A DNA stretch of 64,000 nucleotides from Ophiocordyceps camponoti-saundersi (nom. inval.) (lineage: Eukaryota > Ascomycota > Sordariomycetes > Hypocreales > Ophiocordycipitaceae), in NCBI GenBank assembly GCA_003339415.1, contig PDHQ01000021.1, positions 224,391 through 288,390 on the forward strand, given 5' to 3'. Both the position numbers and the translations under genes were made by a program. Under the pieces are notes generated by a model. That model saw only the letters and a list, made by a program, of their open reading frames with translations, was not told the DNA's origin and made no database searches. This document shows positions 56,496 through 64,000 of this stretch, one piece after another; the stretch's first letter is position 1, and each line of letters opens with the position of its first letter.

Positions 56496-59400
56496 TTAGT
56501 ACAAGCCATCGTCATCGCTCGCTGTGCCATGCTCGAATCGCGCGACCGCCTTGCCCTTGCCCTTACCCTTGGAGGAGCTTCCGTTAACTGAAGACTGAGC
56601 GCCGTCGTCTGCGTCCAAGATTGGCGGAGCAACGGCCTTTCCCTTACCCTTGCCCTTGTCCATGTCTCTGGTATGTTGTAGAATCTCAGGTCGACGTCCT
56701 CCATCGCCATCATGGTCATCATCACGATCATGACCTGTACCGTCGGCGGCGGCAGGATTAGCACCACGCACCCCCTCAAACGCAGCGCGAACCCGCTCAT
56801 AATGCCTCAGCTCCCCCTCGCTCACACTGGGCGTAAGCTCGGCCTGGGCCGCGACGAAGTCCGCGTCCGAGACGGAGACGGCAACGTCAGCAGGCCGAGC
56901 GTGATGGTCGAAAAAGGACGCCGTCGAGATGGCCGGCTCGCCGTCGCGTCGGCGCTGGGCGTTGATGGAGCGGATGGTGGCGTCGGCCGAGGCCGCTTGG
57001 CGCGTCACGGCTTTCAGCATGGCGTCGCTACAGAGGGCGTAGAGGTCGGCGCCCGTGTAGGTTAACGGCAGCCGGTGAGCGACGGCCGAAAGAGAGACGG
57101 ACGCATCGAGGGCGAATCTATGTTTCTAGTGGTCAGCTTTCTCTTTGATGTGTCGCATAACAAGGTAGGGGGGAAGAGGAGGATGCTTGCTTTCGAGTCA
57201 GCGCCTCGAGAATGGTCAGCTGCTTTTCGTGCGTGTCCGAGACGCCGAGGTAGAGCATCTTGTCGAAGCGGCCCGGACGAAGCAGCGCCGGATCCAGCAG
57301 ATCAGGCCTGTTCGTCGCGCCGATCACAAAGACGCCACCTCCTCCATCGTCACCACCGGACATGCCGTCCAGCTCGGCAAGAAGCTGAGAGACGATACGG
57401 TCCATGACGCCACCACTATCGCCCTGATTTCCCCTCTTGGGAGCGACAGAGTCCAGCTCGTCAAAGAAGACGACACAGGGCCGCGCGTCTCTCGCCCGCT
57501 GGAAAACGCGCCGCACATTGGCCTCAGATTCGCCAATATACATGTTGAGCAGCTCGGGCCCCTTGACGCTGAAGAAGTTGAGGCTGTACTCGGTCGCGAT
57601 AGCCTTGGCCAACAACGTCTTTCCCGTGCCGGGAGGGCCGTAGAAGAGTATGCCGGACCGCTTCTTCATGCCCTTGGCAAACAGCTCCGGCCGCTCGAGC
57701 GGTAGTTGGATCGTCTCCGCCACCGCCTCTTTGACATTACTGAGGCCGCCGACGTCGTCCCATGTCACGTTGGGGATCTTGGGCGCGCCGATCGAGTCCG
57801 AGAGGTTCCTACGAGCTGCCTCGACGGCGACCTCCCAGTCCGCGGAGATGAGACATCGCGCCTCCGGACCGCCAGCTACCTGTACGTCGCGGACAGTGAC
57901 GGGCATGCCGGAGCCGCTCTTGCGCGCCGAGAGCCTTTCGAGCCGGGCCCGCTGAGCCAGCGAGGCCCGTTCGACGACGTCGACGAGGTCGCCCGCCACC
58001 AACGCCGCCGTCTTGAGGGCGATCGACGCCAGGTCCAGCGTCGGCTCCAGACTGACGCCCTGGTCGTCGACGACGGCACCGAGGATGGCCTCCCGCTCCG
58101 CCTCATCGGGCGCTCCCATCTCCAGCTCATGCGTGAAGATGGCGCGGAGACCCTCGGGAACCTGATCGATCTCATTGGTCGTCGCGACGAGCACTCTCGC
58201 CTGCTGCATAACGTCCTTGATTGTAGCCTCGATTCGGTCGGCCGTCAGGGCCTCTAGATGCTGAATCAAGATGACGCAACAGTCGGGACCGCAGCTCATG
58301 GCCCTGTCCGCTCGGGTTCGTAGGAAGCCGTCCGTCTTGACATCACTTCCGCTGCCGCCGCCCTCGCTCAGGATGTCGTAAGCGTCGATCGAGTACGTGT
58401 GAAGGCCGACGTCGGCGCAGGCGGACCGGACAAGCGTCGCCTTTCCAATATTTCGGTGGCTCGAAGTTAGCAACACGGCCACGGCCGGCAGCTTGAGGTG
58501 AACAGCCGCCGGGCTCGTCGCGGCGGACACGAGCTCCCGCATCTGGCGCCGCAGAGGGGAGGTAAAGGGCGGCCTCCGCTCGAGCGGAGCCGGAGCCCTT
58601 CTCAGACCCAGATAGTACGGCCAGGTACTCTGGCTGGCTCCGGGCACGCGACTGGTCTCGAAGCCAGTCACGCGCATACCGACGGCAGAGCTGTCGATGC
58701 AAGCCACGGAGCCCCAGACGTCCTCGTCCTCTTCCGACCTCTGTACCTGTATGTGACCGACCTTGAACCAGGCGACGTCGTCGATGTACGGCGACCACGG
58801 CCTGCACTTGCCGTCGCCGGTCGTCAGCGCCATCACGTCGTCGACCTCGGAGCCGCCGCCGTCGGTTCCCTCACGTAGCACTCGGCCCAGCTGCGTATCG
58901 ACAGGCACCGCGATGAGGTCGCCAGTCCGCACCAGGCGGATCTTGTGCGCAAAGTAGCGTTTGAGGCCGCCCAAGACGGCCGTTTGGTAGGCGCGCTCCG
59001 CCGAGATGGGCGTGCGGATGTGGTGGATGGCGATGTCCTTGGCGTAAAGGGGACGCGATGCGTTGGCTAGACGGGAATGTGTGCCTCTGCTGGGCAACGA
59101 CGACCTCTTGAGCACCGATATCCGCAAATACGCAGCCTCGTCCAGGTTGGCGAGCAGAATGGGAGATGCGTAGGCGGCCGGGCTGGCCATCCGCTGCACC
59201 TGCGACCCGAAGAAGGAAGCGTGTCGTTCGCCCTTCTCTGCGCTAGATATCCGGGCTAGCGGACGTTGCGAGTAGGCCTCGGGAAGCCCATATACCCGCG
59301 CAGGCCGCCACGTCGTCTCGGAATCCGTGTTCCCGAAGCTGCCCAGGCCAAAAGGACCGAAGCCGTTGGAAGGCGGCTCCTCTGACGCTTCGATACGGAC

Positions 59401-60701
59401 CCAGTCTCCAGAAAAGCAGCCGAGCCTGGGCAGCGAAGACATGTCAACGTAGACTCTAGCCTCCTCATCGTCTTCAGGCGAGGGCGGCGGATGCAGTAGC
59501 TCCGGGGCAATCGGCTCCAACAGTCCATGTGCCTTGAACAAGCGCCCCCTGGCCTGATCAGGCTTGGCTGTGGTCGATGTCATGTTGGAAAAGACAGAGC
59601 CCGGGGTGGCGGCACCGTTGGTCCTCCGTCCGCGCAGTGTGCTGGCGGTCATGGGAGACCCGGGTTGGGCGCTGGTGCTGGTCGGTGGCAGAGCCGGCGT
59701 CTGCAGCGAGATCATGTCGTCCATGGAGTCATCCGACAGATCATCTTCGAGCTCGTCCGGGCCGGAAACGACGTCCGTCTCCGACTCGTCGGCGGATTCG
59801 AGAGTGCGATGGCGGTCCTCGGCCGCAGAAAAGAATTGCTCATTGTGTGTGTCGTCTTCGTCATCGGCAGAAGCCTTGATGGCTGTGTTGCGTCGTGTAC
59901 GTCTCGAGCGAACTCGGCCTCGCATGAGGACTATCTTTGTCGAATCGGTGAGGACCCCCTGGGCCACCGGCTCACACAGCAGGATGACACCCGGGTTGGG
60001 CGGCGCGTGATTGACGGGGTGCGGAGGCAGCGGTAAGGAGAACAAGTATCCGGCATGGACAACGTCAATCCCGGCGAGCGAGGCCCTGATAGCGGCAGTC
60101 AAGAGCTCTGTGGGACTGCGACCAGAATCGACGTTCCCTTTCGGATTTTGAGGGTGCTCGTGAAATTTTCCCTCCCCATTCTCCAACCTTTTAGTCGACT
60201 CGCTCTCCAAGCTGACGAAAACGGTATCGAGTGGAACAGGGGTCACGTCGAGGAGGAGAATCTTGATGCCAGCGCGGTTGTAGCCGGAGAGCTTCGAGGG
60301 CGCGATCTGTTGCAAGACGGTGGCGAAGCTTTGCAGAGCTTTTGAGGACGGGGAAAACTGCAGAGTAGAAGGCGGCAACGCGGCGGATGGCATAACGGGG
60401 ACGATAGCCCAAGCCGTGTCAGACGGCGTCGGGTTGGGAAGCCATGGCGAGATGGCGACATGGTATATCGGGGATTTGAGCTCGGCTGAGGGAGCTTGCA
60501 CGCCATTAGCAGCCAGAAGAGTAGGAAGCGAGGAGCGGGCATACAATCGGGGAAGAGGTCGGCGAAGAGGTGTTCAGAGAGCAGGCCGAAGTCATCGCCC
60601 TTGGCCTTTGTGTCGAGGATGAGGCTGACAGAGACAGCCGGCTTGTCGGACCGGCGCCTGCGAGCGAATCTTCGGAGCGGCGAGGCCGCAGGAGCAGTCA
60701 T
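56496..60701 (-). CDS. PEX6: Peroxisomal AAA ATPase PEX6
   Basis: Three exons on the minus strand: 60701-60545, 60485-57191 and 57117-56496, giving 1357 residues. PEX6 and PEX1 form the hexameric motor that extracts ubiquitinated PEX5 from the peroxisomal membrane. Intron 1 (59 bases) is GTATGC...CTCAG with a CTAAT branch site and restores the frame between FADLFPD and SELKSPIYHVAISPW. The D1 ATPase domain has a degenerate Walker A (TSSHRNIGKATL), as usual for PEX6. D2 is intact: GPPGTGKTLLAKA near residue 1000, VVFFDELDSVAPKRG near 1055 and GATNRPDLLDPALLRPGRFD with the arginine finger region. Intron 2 (57118-57190) seems to start with GC (GCAAGC) and end TAG, joining TRK to FALDASVSL. The C-terminal tail has KGKGKGK repeats. 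It converges on the SH3BGR-like gene. Confidence 0.96.
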
Positions 60702-61899
60702 CTTCGGGGAAGCGAATCTTGTAATGAATTGAGACTCTGACTCTTGCTTTCGATGGTATGTTCATCACGGCTCCTAGAGCTCTGGAAGAGGGCCATTCGG
60801 CACTCAGCCGAAGTTGTGGGTGGTTGCTTCCCAGGTGGAGGGACCCTTTCCTTTCGCCGCCGGGCTTAGGTCAGCGATGTCGGATGTTGAAGAGATGCCT
60901 CGGCTGTCGGTTGAGCCGCGTCTCCACTGGCCAACGACACTGGAGCACTTACCCCTTTGCCCGACTGGCCTGTTTTCCCTGATGGACTGGTTTAACAAAT
61001 TATCAACACCTCATGACGCAGTGGCAGGCCTTGCTGATCTCGTTTCTTGAATCTACTGGCTCTGACTTCTATCATATTTGAACTGTCACCGCCACTTAAC
61101 TTGTGCACTCACCTTATGCACGGTAGCTAAATGCGTCTTATTCGTTCGAGTGTGAGCATCAAAATGTTCGTCGAGGAGGACTTACGGCCGAGAAATACTA
61201 AGCTCAGTCTATCTTCCAAAAGAGACTTCTGTTTGAAGTCAAAGGAAAAATTTGCCTCATGCCTTCTAAGCTCGGCTCCAAAATGACTACCAACACCATC
61301 ACATACTACTTACCTACCCCAGGCTCGCTCCCTAATATACCGGATGGCATACAATAACAAAACATGGGACTGGAAGCGACGTAGGCGAAAGACGTTGCTA
61401 AGATCATAAGATGCTTCGGGACTATTCCCGCCGTGGCGATGTGCGGAAACAATGACAGCATCGCAGATAACGCCTTGAGTGCGGAATATCACTCGGGAAG
61501 AGACCTCCAGTACACGCAGCTGGCAGTCGTCGACAGCATTGTTTTCACCAAAACCCCCCAATCGCCCGTTTGCCTGCCAGCTGGAAGCCTGGACCCACCT
61601 TTCCACCCGGGCATCTATCTCTTTTCCTCTCCTTCCTTCCTCTCTCTCTTCCCTCTCTTCCATCCTCTCTTCTAAATTTCCACACACATAGCAAAATTTT
61701 TCTTTCCCTTCTCACACCCGCTTTCAGCATCTCTCATCGCCTTTCAGCATCTTTCATCACCTTTTCCATCGTTTTCCATTGCCCTTCACCGTTCCCATCG
61801 ACTGTTTCCCCGTTCCCTATCCCTTTCCATCACCTTCCCCGTCTTTTCATCAAGCACCAGCCTCTCTTCACTCGCAAACATCACCTTTGATCTTTGTTG
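60702..61899. other. Intergenic between divergent genes
   Basis: Divergent promoter region of PEX6 (-) and the long frame at 61900 (+). The last 250 bases are pyrimidine-rich with CCATC/TTTCA short repeats, a typical fungal promoter and leader. No gene is seen. Confidence 0.55.
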
Positions 61900-64000
61900 A
61901 TGGCTCGCAATCGACGCGGCCGTCGTAAACCGTCATCTCTTTCCTCCTCTACATTCCGGTCCTCTTCTGCTTCCTCCACCGATAGTGACACCCGCACCCC
62001 CATCGAGGACAACTCCACCTCCGCCGCCGGAGAAACGCAGGATAAGCTCCAGGAACCCGCTCAGGACTCCGCTCAGGACTCCGCTCAGGAACCCGCTCAG
62101 GATAAGCTTCAGGAACCCATCCAGGAATCCACCCGGGACAAGCCTCAGGAGAAGCCCTCCCAGGAACAAACCAAGGAACCAGCTTCGGCAGGTGCCAAGA
62201 AGACTGAAGGCTTCGTGCCCGTCAAACCTCCCACCACAGCGGAACGCATTCTCGCTATGATGAAAGGGCACAAGGTTTCCGATGGTTCAACATCCGCCAC
62301 TCAGGCCAGGTCGGACTGCCTCGTAGCTACGAACGAGCAGCTCGCCCCTTACCATTTCCAGTCGATTCGACGCATCGGCCATGGCGGCGCTCCTGGCCTC
62401 ACTTCCAGCGCTGCTCTCTCGCTGGAAAAATACGTCGAGCCTAATGTGCATATCCAGTTCCGTATCACCAATCATCGGCTCAAGGAAAACGTGCTGGGCA
62501 TCTACATTCCTCTGCTGCGACTTACAACGAAGCCCGTTGTAGATACTTTGGACACATCCGACAATGATCTGATGAAGGCCCTTTTCCACGGTCAACATAA
62601 GAACACTCACTCTATCCGCCCTCACCCCTCGGAGAAGGTGTCGGAATGGCCTTCCCAGGAAAAGCCGATTGCTGAGCTCATCCAGGATGAGTGTCATCGA
62701 ATCATCCGTGTCCAGCTAAGCATCGCCTTCGAGGATATTATCCCACACGGGGCTTCCATGATGACTTCAAGCAATCATGCAAATAGCCATGTTCAACGCC
62801 TGGTTCATCAGACATATGAACACCTTCGCCATGCCGAAACTGACATTGTCTCCTTTACCTTATACATCAAGGGTGGAGATGATAAATCTCTTTGCTTATG
62901 GAGTGTCCTTGAATCCCCTTTGGACCGCCGAGGACGATACCGACAGTATTTGTCTCATTGTCGCACCGGAGCCGACGATCTCACATACAATAACATCCTC
63001 CTGCCTAACTTGCAAAGTTACACCAAGCGTCCCTTTCACGGCAACGCCGTCTTCCTTTCCAGGGAACAACGCACTGTCGCCTTAATCGCCGGCGTTTGTG
63101 AGGAACAACAGCATCAGGATGACCTGGCTATCGAGGCTCGAAGCAATTCATTCCCAAGTAAAATCTTCCCTGACGCTACCTCCAACTGGATTCCCGACGA
63201 AACCGACGTCGCCAACTACGGTATTCGTGCCGACGGTCAGCCCCGATCCTTTTTCGTCCTCCTCGACCCAGGCAAGGCAGCCGCCAATCTCCCCAAGCCG
63301 CACGACGCAGTGCGCCTCTACCTACGCATTCCGCTCACCAATCGCGTCCCTCCCTCCAATCTCCCTTTTGATGAGAAGGAAACCCAGAGAGCAGCAGCCA
63401 AAATGTTGGACGCTGAGACCCTCGTGCCCGGCGAAAACGAGGACGACGCCGACTACACTGTCCGCCCCCGCGACTGGACCCGATCCCAAGGCCTCGTTTT
63501 CCCCAAAGCCCCATCACCGCTCGGCGAACCATGGTTTGGCCATCGAATCCCCCTACCATCTGGAATCGTGTCGAACGCTGCACTTTTTCATGTGCACGTT
63601 CCAAAATGCACTAACTGGCACCCGAACATGATGGCGCCACCTATGATTGTCTCTTTGCCGGAGTATCATCACGTACCATCTCTCCGTGATTTCATCAAGG
63701 CATCGGAGCCCTCCATCAAGCCAGTGGAGGCAGTCGTCTGGTGGGAACCAAAATTCGCCACCACACAATTCGAAGCCACAGCGGTTACGATGATGAACGA
63801 ACTCTCCAAGGAGGAAGCCTTGCAAGCATGGTGGAACCATGTAGTAGGCTGGAAGGGATACAAAGGCCCTTTGCGAAATTTCCTAGTGGCTTTCCCTGCT
63901 TTAAGGGAGCATTTACTGCAGGACAAATTATGGCCAGCCGGTCGAGAAGTGCTGTGCCGACTGCAGCGGACACGCGCAGGGATCGCCTTTGTCACCGGTT
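61900..64000 (+). CDS. Large unrecognised protein, 3'-truncated by window edge; possible P-loop enzyme
   Basis: From ATG 61900 the frame is open without a stop to the window's end, 700 codons, so the gene continues beyond. The N-terminus is basic (MARNRRGRRKP), then Ser-rich, then a tandem Gln/Glu/Asp repeat of about 62035-62170 (units like QEPAQDSAQD, QDKLQEP), then a region starting GFVPVKPPTTAERILAMMKG. The following 550 residues look globular (YRQYLSHCRTGADDLTYNNI; RLYLRIPLTNRVPPSN; WHPNMMAPPMIVSLPEYH) but match no family I can name. The last visible residues, NFLVAFPALREHLLQDKLWP and then TRAGIAFVTG, resemble the run-up to a Walker A loop in superfamily 1 helicases of the Upf1/NFX1 type; this is a guess because the loop itself is outside the window. 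Codon use is a real-gene pattern with no intron signals needed. Confidence 0.75.
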   Translation, partial: MARNRRGRRKPSSLSSSTFRSSSASSTDSDTRTPIEDNSTSAAGETQDKLQEPAQDSAQDSAQEPAQDKLQEPIQESTRDKPQEKPSQEQTKEPASAGAKKTEGFVPVKPPTTAERILAMMKGHKVSDGSTSATQARSDCLVATNEQLAPYHFQSIRRIGHGGAPGLTSSAALSLEKYVEPNVHIQFRITNHRLKENVLGIYIPLLRLTTKPVVDTLDTSDNDLMKALFHGQHKNTHSIRPHPSEKVSEWPSQEKPIAELIQDECHRIIRVQLSIAFEDIIPHGASMMTSSNHANSHVQRLVHQTYEHLRHAETDIVSFTLYIKGGDDKSLCLWSVLESPLDRRGRYRQYLSHCRTGADDLTYNNILLPNLQSYTKRPFHGNAVFLSREQRTVALIAGVCEEQQHQDDLAIEARSNSFPSKIFPDATSNWIPDETDVANYGIRADGQPRSFFVLLDPGKAAANLPKPHDAVRLYLRIPLTNRVPPSNLPFDEKETQRAAAKMLDAETLVPGENEDDADYTVRPRDWTRSQGLVFPKAPSPLGEPWFGHRIPLPSGIVSNAALFHVHVPKCTNWHPNMMAPPMIVSLPEYHHVPSLRDFIKASEPSIKPVEAVVWWEPKFATTQFEATAVTMMNELSKEEALQAWWNHVVGWKGYKGPLRNFLVAFPALREHLLQDKLWPAGREVLCRLQRTRAGIAFVTG

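Noticed and set aside
60243..60544. Continuation of the PEX6 first exon in its own frame, suggesting a frameshifted pseudogene.
   Set aside because: A 59-base intron with GTATGC donor, CTAAT branch site and CTCAG acceptor restores the conserved frame, so no frameshift is needed.
1..64000. CRISPR arrays, operons, bacterial ribosome-binding sites, rRNA genes.
   Set aside because: Nothing of this kind is present; the region is fungal nuclear DNA with spliced single genes.

Overview
The window comes from the nuclear genome of a filamentous ascomycete (Pezizomycotina; probably Sordariomycetes, possibly Hypocreales). The evidence is short GT-AG introns with CTAAT/CTGAC-like branch sites, an AspE-type septin (a class found in filamentous fungi), fungal-only families (DUF3112, DUF7704, CBP4, OPT) and a 16 kb AT-rich block with the signature of repeat-induced point mutation (RIP). 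No bacterial, viral or CRISPR features are present.

Layout, left to right. 1-4.5 kb: the 3' part of an unrecognised gene that enters from outside the window, a stretch with a MITE-like element and duplicated AC microsatellites, and an F-box gene. 5.7-11.5 kb: a seven-helix DUF3112 membrane protein and an unrecognised four-exon, cysteine-bearing protein. 14.2-19.3 kb: an AspE-type septin (+) converging on a telobox-Myb TRF/Taz1-like telomere-binding protein (-). 19.73-35.89 kb: one RIP-destroyed LTR retrotransposon (204-bp LTRs, target duplication TAGA) with a second, complete but RIP-destroyed Ty3/gypsy chromovirus (300-bp LTRs, target duplication AAAG) nested inside it. 37.4-40.5 kb: a small DUF7704 membrane protein whose first intron is mostly a poly-G tract, and a two-Myb Teb1-like telobox protein. 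41.5-46.6 kb: a housekeeping cluster for translation: ribosomal protein S4, ribosomal protein L24, tRNA adenosine deaminase Tad1 and the beta subunit of the nascent polypeptide-associated complex. 47.5-50.1 kb: an OPT oligopeptide transporter. 50.1-54.3 kb: a gene-free, microsatellite-rich stretch. 54.3-60.7 kb: CBP4 (bc1 complex assembly), an SH3BGR/glutaredoxin-like protein and the peroxisomal AAA ATPase PEX6. 61.9-64.0 kb: a long coding region, open to the window's end, that may be the N-terminal part of a P-loop enzyme.

The genes mostly act independently, as usual in fungi. Two themes stand out: the translation genes at 41-47 kb share CTAGGG motifs (and the two ribosomal genes share TCACGTGA motifs) in their upstream regions, and two telobox-Myb proteins lie on either side of the retrotransposon island. 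Exon models were built by hand from splice signals, reading phase and family conservation; they have not been tested against transcripts. The sequence observations most worth checking are a possible one-nucleotide exon in the NAC-beta gene, a GC-AG intron in PEX6, the mirror-image RIP pattern in both LTR pairs, and a cysteine-rich antisense frame inside the nested chromovirus.
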